Shown here in pieces: positions 1-7,974 of a stretch of DNA of 64,000 nucleotides. The position numbers and the translations under genes were made by a program. Source of the stretch: Candidatus Gastranaerophilales bacterium (lineage in GTDB: Bacteria > Cyanobacteriota > Vampirovibrionia > Gastranaerophilales > Gastranaerophilaceae); contig CANPYW010000001.1 of NCBI GenBank assembly GCA_947588745.1, positions 1 through 64,000 of the forward strand, read 5' to 3'. The notes beneath the pieces are model-generated. The model did no database searches. It was not told the DNA's origin and was given only the letters and a program-made list of their open reading frames with translations. Position 1 is the stretch's first letter. Every line of letters begins with the position of its first letter.

Positions 1-98
1 GTTGCAGACGGTCATGTTCTTAATTTTCAAGTTCTAAATCCCTTTACAGGTTCAGCCGTTCGTGCAACTCTTGTAGGTTTCTTTGAATGGAAATCGGG
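1..98 (+). pseudogene. Mu-type transposase core fragment (left copy)
   Basis: Frame 1 reads VADGHVLNFQVLNPFTGS and continues to FFEWKSG, where similarity stops at about base 97. The stretch closely matches the second transposase remnant near 6231-6340 (IADGHNLNFQV, then TPFTGQECRATLIGFLDWKS). The ADGH motif looks like the first catalytic Asp region of a MuA-family DDE integrase core. Only about 32 codons are present; the gene begins outside the window and is cut off by a piece of an oppositely oriented gene. It is a dead fragment. Family assignment is from motif memory; the match to the second copy is seen directly. Confidence 0.6.
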
Positions 99-301
99 AA
101 CACTTCTAATTCTGATTCTTTACTATCAAAAAGGTTAATAGCCCATTCAGGTTCACTTTGTAAACCCTCATAATTTCTTTCAACAAAAATATTAGAATCT
201 TTATTGTTCCATTCAGTTGAAGGAACTAAATAAATTGTTTCAGGTTTTCCTCTGTTAAACCAAACAATTGCAACATAAATATCTTCTCTTAATTCAGGCA
301 A
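99..301 (-). pseudogene. truncated coding fragment, unknown product
   Basis: On the minus strand about 67 codons read as normal protein, from PELREDIYVAIVWFNRGKPE to WAINLFDSKESELEVF. The only available start at 301 is a TTG without a ribosome-binding site, and the reading frame ends by running into antisense of the transposase fragment. Both ends therefore look broken. I do not recognise the family. It sits back to back with a DUF2971 fragment on the plus strand, joined with no spacer. Exact junctions are uncertain by a few bases. Confidence 0.45.
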
Positions 302-627
302 GCATGAGATTAGCTTCTCCTAAATTGGAAAAAATGATTGATGATTCCATTCGAGATTGTATCCAATATAAAAACTATCAAAATATTGCCTGTTTTTCAG
401 AAACTCAAACTTCGCCGACAATGTGGGCATATTATGCAGACTCACATAAAGGCTTTGTTGTTGAGTATGATTTTAAAAATTATCGCACTCCTTGTTTAAA
501 TTGTTTACATAAATGCACCTATCAACACTATGAAACGTTGTTTCCCGTTATCTACTCGGATGAAAGATTTGATGCGAAAGATTTCGTTGCCGCATTTTGG
601 TCAAACCAAATGCTGATAAATAGTCCC
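302..627 (+). pseudogene. DUF2971 protein, internal fragment
   Basis: The plus frame encodes MRLASPKLEKMIDDSI, then ACFSETQTSPTMWAYYADSH and KGFVVEYDF, then FPVIYSDERFDAKDF. The pattern CFSE..(x)MW.YYADSHKGFVVEYDF is the hallmark of DUF2971 proteins, which are often linked to mobile elements or defence islands and whose biochemical role is not established. Upstream codons (268-301) are antisense of the neighbouring fragment, and downstream of about 627 the frame is antisense of another gene's start. Both ends are missing, so this is a relic. Confidence 0.6.
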
Positions 628-776
628 GTTAAAGTTTTTATACCAAATTCTTCTATTTCCTGTTGTGTAGCACAAAAATAATCAATCACAACGGCTATGT
701 TATAAACAGCTTCTGCTTTTCTGCTTAATAACTTAAATTCTTTATCGGTAATATTAAAACCCGTAACCTCTTTCAT
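628..776 (-). pseudogene. truncated 5' end of a small gene
   Basis: A start codon at 776 on the minus strand is preceded by a strong Shine-Dalgarno sequence (AAGGAGG seven bases upstream). The first about 49 codons read MKEVTGFNITDKEFKLLSRK and continue to QEIEEFGIKTL, a plausible soluble N-terminus; beyond that the frame is only antisense of the DUF2971 fragment. So a genuine gene start has been cut off. The product is unknown to me. It is the fourth broken piece in 780 bases. Confidence 0.45.
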
Positions 777-914
777 AATCTATCCTCCTTTTTGACACAC
801 AACACATTAGCTTGAAAGCAGGCAAAAAGCATCCAAATCTTTACATAGCAACATATTCGGTTGATTTTAAATGGGAAGTAATCGATTAATGTATATGATC
901 GAAAGGTGCATATT

Positions 915-1115
915 ATGACTGAAAAAGACTACAAACTTTATGGAACAAAGATTTTGAATTTAAAAACACAAGAAATTGGTTTATTAATTTGCATTTGGAA
1001 AAATCAGTTTGCTGATAAAACAGTTGATTTTGCAACCTATGTAGACAAAACCGGTAAATAATACAACATCGAACTTGATAACATCAGAGGCTTTGAAGAT
1101 GATTTTGAGAAATAA
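915..1115 (+). pseudogene. small protein gene interrupted by an in-frame TAA
   Basis: An ATG at 915 with AAAGG upstream encodes 48 residues (MTEKDYKLYGTKILNLKTQE to DFATYVDKTGK) ending in TAA at 1059-1061. Without any frame change the reading continues YNIELDNIRGFEDDFEK to a second TAA at 1113-1115, and this end overlaps the ATG of the next gene in normal operon style. A single AAA to TAA change in a 67-codon gene explains this. No family recognised. A functional 48-residue product remains possible. Confidence 0.45.
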
Positions 1116-1335
1116 ATTAACTAAAGAGAAATTGGATATTCCTTATTCTGAATTTAGAAAAAAGTTTGCAAAGGATATTCAGGATGCGTTTGAAAGTTAC
1201 CGAAAAACCCAGTTAAATAAATATTCTTATAATTTCAAAGACGATAATTCAATGGAATTCAACTTTTACTTTGAACTATATTGGAACTTCAACCACCATG
1301 CCTGTTCGGATTGGTATATAGAGAAATTTAACTAA
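1099..1335 (+). CDS. hypothetical protein (78 aa)
   Basis: This small soluble protein begins MILRNKLTKEKLDIPYSEFR and ends HHACSDWYIEKFN. I prefer the ATG at 1099 over the one at 1075 because AGAGG lies eight bases upstream and because it overlaps the end of the preceding interrupted gene by 17 bases. The protein is charged, with many aromatic residues in the C-terminal half; no known domain recognised. Its 3' end meets the end of the convergent restriction gene with a four-base overlap. It belongs to the accessory region and may be a phage or plasmid relic. Confidence 0.45.
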   Translation: MILRNKLTKEKLDIPYSEFRKKFAKDIQDAFESYRKTQLNKYSYNFKDDNSMEFNFYFELYWNFNHHACSDWYIEKFN

Positions 1336-3413
1336 ACTATTTTACGAATAAATTCATCTCGCCAATTTAAATCAAAATTATTTTTTTCAACTTCAAACAA
1401 GTTATGTACATTATTTATAATTTCATCATATTTATCTGACTTACCAGTTAATGCAGACAATTCAGCTGAATTTATCGGCATAATTACAACATTATCAGTA
1501 AAACTTTCTCTATCTGCTGAAGATTGCATTGGAACAGCGGCTACAGCCTTCCATATATTAATTGTATTCAAATCAAATTCATCCGCAATAAAAAATGTGG
1601 TTACTTGTCGCTGTGTACCATTCATTTCTTCTTCAACTTTTAAATTAACAGAATGTCTTAATACAGGTTCCCATTCTCCTCGCTTTTGACTACTTGAATT
1701 CATTAGTGTAGCTTCCAACATAACAACTTTGCTATCTTCGTAAATAACAATATCACCCTGTCCACCACCGGCATGTACCAATGGCTCAAAATTAGCTGAT
1801 AATGTAAGATTATAGCTACTTAAAAGATCAATTCTTTTTCCTGCAAAGTAATACCAAGCAATGCCTACAACAAATTCATATATTGTTGGAACAGTAGCAT
1901 CTGAACTTACATATTCCTTGAGTTGTGAATCATTACTGCGATCACTAAATAAACCTAATAGTTCTTTAACTTTTTCAAGAGGATATCTATTTCTAATAAA
2001 TTCAGCAAATTCACGTTTCCTGTTCGCGACTACTTTTTCAGCTATTTGTCCCACATCAGAAACGCCAAATTCTTCTTTAACAGAATTTGTTATACTAAAT
2101 ATTTCTTCGTTTGAATATGATAAAATTTCTGCCAAAGAAGTTATTGAGCAAAAATAACTATCATATTCAGTTTCATATTCAACATAATCATTAGATTTAT
2201 CACAAATATTTTGACGTAATAATTGTCCCTTAAAAATATGCTTGCAGAGCTCTTTATAGGCTAATTCTACATAACCATTGTCAAAACTGATTACACCAGT
2301 TGCTCTAAATATTCTTTTTGTTGTATCAGAGTACTCTCTAATTTGGTCTAAACGTTTTGAGAGTTCAAACTGTGTATATAGATATTTATTTAAAGATAAT
2401 TCAAATATTTTTTTATTTTTTCTTACAAACTCTTCTGGTGCGGGTCTTTCTCCATTTCTTGCAATAAATATATTTTTACCACATCCAAAAGCCTTGTTGA
2501 GCATTGGCTTATTATCTTCATAATATTGTAATAGCTCATTTAACCTTGCAGAATTTCTTTCATTATTAAATTTATATAACATATTATAAAATGCCATATA
2601 AACATCGACTGTAGTAGAACTTTTCTGATTTTTGAAATATTTTCTGAAAGTGGACTCATTTATAATAGAGTCTTCTATATCATCAGGAATATTGATATGT
2701 ATATTTTCAACAACATTTCCTTCTTCATAATTGTCAACATAACGATCTATTTCTGTAAAATCACAATACGGATTTAATCCCTGTACTAATTCAAAAAATT
2801 CATTTTCAGAAATTCTATTCCTATGAATTAGAATATATAGAGCAAACAAAAAAGGAGCATAAAAATTTTGTCCTTGAGCATCATATATACGCAATTTCAA
2901 TAACTGTCGTAAGTATATGATATTAATATTATCCACAGGAAGCAGACTTTCCAATTCATCTTTATTTAACTTTATTTTATCTAATAAAAGTTGCCCAACA
3001 CTTGTAATTTCTCTTTTTTGTGTGGCAAAGCCTAATTTTACCAAATTACTTGTATAATGTCTTGCTCTATCCTCTATTCCTTGATCAAATTTCCCTAAAA
3101 GTTCCCTATACGAATCTTGATTATTTTGAATCCAAGTTAAATCATTGTTTTCAATAGCATTTTTAAATTCCGAATTTCTATTTATCTCTGCTTGCAAATT
3201 ATCATACGGAGTATGTATAGAAAACACATCAGGAGACAATTCTATTGCTTTTTTATAAAATAAATATTGCGATAAGCTATTTGGTAGATTATCCCATTCC
3301 CCATTCAAATTTGACAAAATTGATAGATAGCCCTGCAAGGCATTTATAACATCATTACGTCTGCCGTTTGTATCCATTAGATTGAATATTTGCTTTTCGT
3401 TATTTAATTTCAT
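1332..3413 (-). CDS. AlwI-family Type II restriction endonuclease
   Basis: The 693-residue protein resembles the AlwI restriction endonuclease family, whose members cut at a fixed distance outside short asymmetric sites. The C-terminal part carries a PD-(D/E)XK-like core: GGGQGDIVI with Asp 554, then MLEATLM with Glu 567 and, close behind, QKRGEWEPVLRH, the family's most typical stretch. The N-terminal two thirds should hold target recognition. It is last in a minus-strand operon, nine bases after a Dam-like methyltransferase gene, which protects the host DNA. AlwI itself recognises GGATC; the site here cannot be read from sequence. Frame is intact, so the enzyme may be active. Confidence 0.8.
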   Translation of the reverse strand: MKLNNEKQIFNLMDTNGRRNDVINALQGYLSILSNLNGEWDNLPNSLSQYLFYKKAIELSPDVFSIHTPYDNLQAEINRNSEFKNAIENNDLTWIQNNQDSYRELLGKFDQGIEDRARHYTSNLVKLGFATQKREITSVGQLLLDKIKLNKDELESLLPVDNINIIYLRQLLKLRIYDAQGQNFYAPFLFALYILIHRNRISENEFFELVQGLNPYCDFTEIDRYVDNYEEGNVVENIHINIPDDIEDSIINESTFRKYFKNQKSSTTVDVYMAFYNMLYKFNNERNSARLNELLQYYEDNKPMLNKAFGCGKNIFIARNGERPAPEEFVRKNKKIFELSLNKYLYTQFELSKRLDQIREYSDTTKRIFRATGVISFDNGYVELAYKELCKHIFKGQLLRQNICDKSNDYVEYETEYDSYFCSITSLAEILSYSNEEIFSITNSVKEEFGVSDVGQIAEKVVANRKREFAEFIRNRYPLEKVKELLGLFSDRSNDSQLKEYVSSDATVPTIYEFVVGIAWYYFAGKRIDLLSSYNLTLSANFEPLVHAGGGQGDIVIYEDSKVVMLEATLMNSSSQKRGEWEPVLRHSVNLKVEEEMNGTQRQVTTFFIADEFDLNTINIWKAVAAVPMQSSADRESFTDNVVIMPINSAELSALTGKSDKYDEIINNVHNLFEVEKNNFDLNWRDEFIRKIV

Positions 3414-3422
3414 AGCAATTCC

Positions 3423-4367
3423 TTAATAATTTATAATTAAAACTTCTTCAGTAATAGAATCTTTATCCTTAACTTGATAATTTGAATTATTATAATCATA
3501 ATTCAAGTTAATAACTCTGTATTTATTATAATTTTTATTAGCCCAATTTATAAGTATTAAATTTTCTTTTCCTTTGCACCTCAAAACATTTGATAGTGCA
3601 AATTTAATATTATTTGAGTGCAATTTATCAAGGAATTCTAACAGATCTCTTTCATCTTGTTCATTCCAACCACCTTGTTCATTGTAAGTAGCACAAGTAA
3701 TTAAGTATGGTGGATCAGCATAAACAAAACTGTTTGAATTCAGCTGGGATATATCAAAATTTCTAAAATCATAATTCGAAAATTCGTATTTTTTTGAAGC
3801 CAGTCTTGTTATAAATTTATTCAATTTATCCTGCATTTTTTCATTAAAATCTCTTTTCCCAACAGGTAAATTAAATTGCCCTTGTCTGTTAAAACGAATT
3901 TGATTATTAAATGAATAAATTATTAGCACATATAACATCGCATAGTGGTAGTAGCCGAGATCTGGACTATTGTTGTAATCTTCTCTTAATTTTAAGAACT
4001 TGGCTTTATTATACGGTGCTAATCCGTTTCCGCTATCACAACCATAATATCCATATCCATATTTTGCACTTTGAGATAATCCATATTTTTCAATGATTTC
4101 ATCAAGTAAAGGTAAACAATCTGCACCTAGATTTTTAAACATATTAAAAAGGTATGTTAGGTTATCATCAGTATCGTTTAGTATCGCCCTATTACTTTTT
4201 ACATTAACACCTACATTTGCTCCTCCGCAGAACAAATCAACAAATATATCAATGTTTTTTGGAAATAATGGTAATAACTGCGGAAGCAATTTAAACTTTC
4301 CCCCTGTATAATTCAAGGGAGATTGTATAATTTCTAAGTCTGAATCTTTATCTAAAAGCATTGACAT
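3423..4367 (-). CDS. Dam-family DNA adenine methyltransferase (modification subunit 2)
   Basis: This is a 314-residue D12-class N6-adenine methyltransferase. The SAM-binding region is PLNYTGGK at residues 17-24 plus VDLFCGGANVGV around 43-54; the catalytic motif DPPY is at 218-221. Length and order match the Dam family. Its first codons overlap the end of the upstream methyltransferase gene by 16 bases, so translation is probably coupled. Two adenine methyltransferases are expected for a Type IIS enzyme with an asymmetric site, one per strand. Predicted role: protection of one strand against the AlwI-like nuclease encoded next. Confidence 0.85.
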   Translation of the reverse strand: MSMLLDKDSDLEIIQSPLNYTGGKFKLLPQLLPLFPKNIDIFVDLFCGGANVGVNVKSNRAILNDTDDNLTYLFNMFKNLGADCLPLLDEIIEKYGLSQSAKYGYGYYGCDSGNGLAPYNKAKFLKLREDYNNSPDLGYYHYAMLYVLIIYSFNNQIRFNRQGQFNLPVGKRDFNEKMQDKLNKFITRLASKKYEFSNYDFRNFDISQLNSNSFVYADPPYLITCATYNEQGGWNEQDERDLLEFLDKLHSNNIKFALSNVLRCKGKENLILINWANKNYNKYRVINLNYDYNNSNYQVKDKDSITEEVLIINY

Positions 4368-5455
4368 ACAAAAAGTCTTTCTGCATTTTCTTCAATATTT
4401 GACTTCCCTGTTGAAAATGCTTTGTAATCTTGTGAAAATTGCTGAACATTACCTTTTGCACTTAAAATTCGTATAATATCTTCATCTGATAATTTAGCAT
4501 TTGAACGATCATTACCCTTATTTGCCATATTGTTATATGAAAGAACAATATATTTTGCTTTTATATTTTTAACCAAATCTTCAAATGCATTTGTAGCACT
4601 AATAGTACAATAATCGCTTTTTAGTGCTGTTCTATCCATTTTTTTTGCAACACCCATAACCTTTGGTTTTTCCCAACGGGCAACATTTTCTAATAAATGA
4701 TATGCATCGCAATATTGTCTTGAATTATAAGGCGGGTCAAGATATACAATATCAGCAGAAATAACCTTTACCAGTTTGTTTATATCCTCGTTGTATATTT
4801 TGTTTTTAATATTAGATTTCTCAATTTTAGGCATTTGTAATTCCAGATTTTTATTTAATTCACCATTTTTTCTATATGCATCATAATGTCCACAAGTATT
4901 TGCAATCTTATCCATAGCATACAATAACGATGTGATTAAAATACATTTTTCTCTGTTATTTAATGTCCCATTATTATAATTTTTCTCAATATCTTCTCTA
5001 ATATAGCCGATTTTACGACAATTTTTCTTGCTAAAATAAGTATCACCATAATTTTTAGACATATAATTATCTGATGATACAGAAATTGTATTGTATCTCT
5101 TTATAAAACTGGCAATTTTTGTTTTGGAGTATTTTTCAGTTCCAAACCAAGTCTGATGGCATACATAATTGCTATACAAAATATCATTAACAATAAGGTG
5201 TTTATCCTGGTAAATAGAAGCAACTGAGCCTGTTCCTGCAAACAAATCCGCAAAAGATTCAAAATCCCCGCAAACTTTTGATATTGTTGATTCAATAAAA
5301 TTATTCAACTTGTATTTATTGCCTAAATAACGACGGTTATTTATTGAAAAATAATCTATAGAATAAATTGCATTGTCAACAACAAGCTCTAAATCCATAT
5401 TTTCGGAACTTATCCTAATTCTTTTATTTTGCCCTTCTATAGTTTGAACAGACAA
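4352..5455 (-). CDS. N6-adenine DNA methyltransferase (modification subunit 1)
   Basis: The protein has 367 residues with RRYLGNKYKL near 41-50, the SAM-binding FADLFAGTGSV at 68-78 and the catalytic LDPPYNSRQY with DPPY at 240-243, all typical of D12-class adenine methyltransferases. The start is a TTG at 5455, supported by AAAGGAG seven bases upstream; no ATG fits. It opens the operon MTase1-MTase2-endonuclease, so modification is made before restriction. It likely methylates the opposite strand of the same asymmetric site as the Dam-like partner. Confidence 0.85.
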   Translation of the reverse strand: MSVQTIEGQNKRIRISSENMDLELVVDNAIYSIDYFSINNRRYLGNKYKLNNFIESTISKVCGDFESFADLFAGTGSVASIYQDKHLIVNDILYSNYVCHQTWFGTEKYSKTKIASFIKRYNTISVSSDNYMSKNYGDTYFSKKNCRKIGYIREDIEKNYNNGTLNNREKCILITSLLYAMDKIANTCGHYDAYRKNGELNKNLELQMPKIEKSNIKNKIYNEDINKLVKVISADIVYLDPPYNSRQYCDAYHLLENVARWEKPKVMGVAKKMDRTALKSDYCTISATNAFEDLVKNIKAKYIVLSYNNMANKGNDRSNAKLSDEDIIRILSAKGNVQQFSQDYKAFSTGKSNIEENAERLFVCQCF

Positions 5456-5792
5456 AGCAATACTCCTTTAGCTGTCTACATTGTAATATAAACAGGTTCT
5501 GTATGTCTAATTTATTGAGAACTCTTAAGTAAAATATCAAATATATTAAGTTTTGTTGATTTAAAAGTAAATAAAAATATTCATAGATAATTAACATAGG
5601 AATGAGATGTACTTATCAAAATAATTAAAGAATCTGAATGAGGAAAAAGATTATCTGAATGAAGAACTAGTATAATTATGAAAAAGAGTTACTCAAAAAA
5701 TAACTGAAAAATATAGAAACAATTTTATGTTGTTTTTTCCTAATATTGTTTTATAACCAAATTTTCTGATATTTCTTTCTTCTTTGTTAAAA
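5456..5792. other. gene-poor, AT-rich spacer
   Basis: Between the restriction-modification operon start and the right-hand transposase remnant I see no convincing gene. The first about 70 bases must hold the promoter of the minus-strand operon; candidate boxes (TTAGAC and TATTAC, spaced 16) are weak. The rest is rich in stop codons in all frames and could be eroded transposon DNA. Confidence 0.4.
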
Positions 5793-6490
5793 TAAGGAGA
5801 AGGCTTTGATGTCTTATACATTGATACAAATGATAATTGTATTAGGTATGGAAAGGTAAAATCTGGGGAGTTACATGTGGGAAAAACAATAACTCAAACG
5901 AACAATGATTTACGTTTATCAATGCATTGGTTTAGCTTTTACCGTCAAAAAAAATTTAAATTTATCAACAATAGATTTTATTAAAACATACCGTGATATT
6001 TTATCCCCAAGTGCATTTTCAATCGGAAAGTCCATTTCGCTTACGAAACATATATTAAAAGAGCGTGGTTATGACATACTTCCCAAAGATGTAACATTTA
6101 GAAGATACGCAGAATGGTTCAGGGACAACAACTTTGACAAGTGGACACTTGCACGACATGGAGAAAAAGCATTAAAAGATAAAGTTTCGCCATATATCGT
6201 AAGAAACGCATCATTACTTAAGCCGGCACAAGTTTTAATTGCCGATGGTCATAATCTCAACTTCCAAGTTTAACCCCATTTACAGGCCAAGAATGCAGAG
6301 CAACTTTAATCGGATTTTTGGATTGGAAGTCGGAGGCTCTTGTCGGATTTGAAATAATGCTTGAAGAAAATACTCAATGCATAGCCAGTGCATTAAGAAA
6401 TTCAATAATAAATTTAGGTAAAGTACAAAAATTTGTTTATCAAGATAACGGCAGAGCATTCAAAGCAAAATACTTTTTGAAAACGGCTTA
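5793..6490 (+). pseudogene. Mu-type transposase remnant with frameshifts (right copy)
   Basis: The main frame (from about 5950) reads NLSTIDFIKTYRDILSP, then FRRYAEWFRDNNFDKWTLAR and LLKPAQVLIADGHNLNFQV. At 6264 one base is missing; after correction it continues TPFTGQECRATLIGFLDWKS, EIMLEENTQCIASALRNSI and KFVYQDNGRAFKAKYF before TAA at 6488. ADGH and YQDNGRAF fit the first two catalytic Asp positions of a MuA-like core; the Glu region is gone. Upstream (5793-5945) another frame reads DVLYIDTNDNCIRYGKVKSG and may join through a shift at the A8 run 5947-5954. A dead mobile-element gene. Confidence 0.6.
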
Positions 6491-6770
6491 ACAGTTTTAT
6501 TTGCAAATCTTTATAAATATCCTTCAATATCTTGATAAAATCTTTTAATTGCTCTATTTTATCGTTTAACCTTATGTACAAATAACATTCAAATTTTTCC
6601 TCGCATTCAAAAGGTATCCGAACAAATTCGTTTGTGTAATCTTGAAAAAATCCTGGGGTTAGGCAAATTCCTTTATCCGCTAAAATATTTGTCATTGTGG
6701 TTTCGTGGGTTTCAGAGTTAAAATAATCAATATTAATACTGTTTATTATTCTTTTTTGTAATGCTTATAA
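6480..6770 (-). pseudogene. truncated coding fragment, possibly aminotransferase-like C-terminus
   Basis: On the minus strand an open frame begins right after a TAA at about 6770 and reads ALQKRIINSINIDYF, then TNILADKGICLTPGFFQDYT, NEFVRIPFECEEKFEC and LNDKIEQLKDFIKILKDIYK, before running into antisense of the transposase remnant. ICLTPGF..(x)..FVRIPF loosely resembles the C-terminal domain of class I PLP aminotransferases; this is weak. It lies just downstream of bioG on the same strand, so it could be a decayed operon partner. The 5' part is missing. Confidence 0.35.
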
Positions 6771-6807
6771 TTACACAGGCGAGCCGCCGCCTACCATTAA
6801 AGTAAAA

Positions 6808-7458
6808 TTAATTAAAATCAAATATTTGTTCGTAATTTTTTATTTTAAAAAATATATTATGACGTGCATTTTTTATATAATGCAATCTGTTTTGATAATA
6901 TTCTTTTTGAGAGGATACATTGAAAATAGGGTCGTCATCGCCAAATATTGCCTCATTATATATATCTTTAATATTTTGTTTATTTGTTTTATAAAGTTCT
7001 TTTAAATTGCTGAATTCTTTTTTGCAGCTTTCGATTGTTCTTTTTGAATGGTGAAATTTTTCCCATTCTTCGTCTGTTTTTATCAAATAGTTTCTTGCGA
7101 ATTCATCCGCATTGTTTTCATTTACGCTATAAAGCAGTTCTTGTATTTTTTTTGAAAGTCCTAAGTGTTCATCAAATAAATAAGGGTTTCCGGATATTGC
7201 TATTTTTTTATCAATTTTATGTATCTTAAAACTGCTAAAATTGAAAATTGATGCAACAAAAACGCCCGCAGAAAACGCAGTTAAATTGATTTTTTTGTAT
7301 TTGGAAAAATCAAAATTAAAACTTAAATCCGAATAATCATACAAAAGTAAAACATCACATTCGGATTCAAGATGCTCAAATTCATATTCATCACAGCCCC
7401 AGCCTGTAAAAAACAGTAATAATTCATCTGAATTTTTATTTATTAAATATTGTTTCAT
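6808..7458 (-). CDS. bioG: pimeloyl-ACP methyl ester esterase, BioG type (DUF452)
   Basis: BioG-type esterases hydrolyse the methyl ester of pimeloyl-ACP at the end of the BioC route to the biotin precursor. The 216-residue protein has the family's N-terminal LLLFFTGWGCDE (residues 13-24), a nucleophile elbow TAFSAGVF with Ser 63, an acidic GDDDP near 172-176 and a C-terminal His 200 in NARHNIFF, giving a complete Ser-Asp-His set. No bioC or bioF is visible beside it; only a broken frame follows downstream. Biotin is relevant to the accB-accC genes later in the window. Family assignment is fairly firm, pathway use is inferred. Confidence 0.75.
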   Translation of the reverse strand: MKQYLINKNSDELLLFFTGWGCDEYEFEHLESECDVLLLYDYSDLSFNFDFSKYKKINLTAFSAGVFVASIFNFSSFKIHKIDKKIAISGNPYLFDEHLGLSKKIQELLYSVNENNADEFARNYLIKTDEEWEKFHHSKRTIESCKKEFSNLKELYKTNKQNIKDIYNEAIFGDDDPIFNVSSQKEYYQNRLHYIKNARHNIFFKIKNYEQIFDFN

Positions 7459-7683
7459 ATAAGTCCTTAATTTATTATCGCAATTTTTATAACATTGTCA
7501 AGCTTATTTTTAAATATCAAATAAGGCAAATATTAATAAAATATTAATTTATAATCCCTGATATGTTTAATCACCGGATTATAATTTATGACACATATTT
7601 TATTGCTTAAAAATTTTTAATGGCATATCAATTTTTTTGTTTTAAAACCATTTATATATAAAGAAGGTTGAAGGAGTGGTGTG

Positions 7684-7848
7684 TATGACATTAAATGCAG
7701 TCAATTTACCAAATTATAATTTGGTGACAGAAGTTAACAAACACAATACCGTCAAAAAAGATAATGATAAAATTATCAAGACTGACCCAAAATATGATAA
7801 ATTTACAAGTATTTCAAAGAGTAATTCGGAACAAAAAGTAAGCTATTA
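7684..7848 (+). CDS. small hypothetical protein (54 aa)
   Basis: An ATG at 7684 preceded by AAGGAG opens a 54-codon frame (MTLNAVNLPNYNLVTEVNKH to SISKSNSEQKVSY) ending TAA at 7848. The protein is hydrophilic, Lys/Asn/Ser-rich, with no membrane segment or domain I know. It stands alone upstream of a very strong hairpin terminator that it shares with the convergent autotransporter gene. A clean ribosome-binding site and the terminator argue for a real gene. Confidence 0.5.
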
Positions 7849-7916
7849 AAAAAGACATCAAATTAAGTTCGTGATATTTCAAGCTAAAATCATTAGTAGC
7901 GATGTAATCAAGTAAA

Positions 7917-7953
7917 ATTCGGGGCGGGGCGAAAAATTCGCCCCGCCCCGAAT
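7917..7953. terminator. strong intrinsic terminator, probably bidirectional
   Basis: A perfect 17-bp GC-rich stem (arms 7917-7933 and 7937-7953, loop of three A) is followed by a T run at 7955-7960 on the plus strand and by TTTT on the minus strand. It lies between the small plus-strand gene and the end of the autotransporter gene and can end both transcripts. It is by far the most GC-rich hairpin I noticed in the window. Confidence 0.9.
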
Positions 7954-7974
7954 ATTTTTTCATTATTTTGCCTT

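Noticed and set aside
5810-5860. Small gene starting at ATG 5809 after AAGGAG
   Set aside because: Only 16 codons; another frame over the same bases reads more like protein and belongs with the transposase remnant region.
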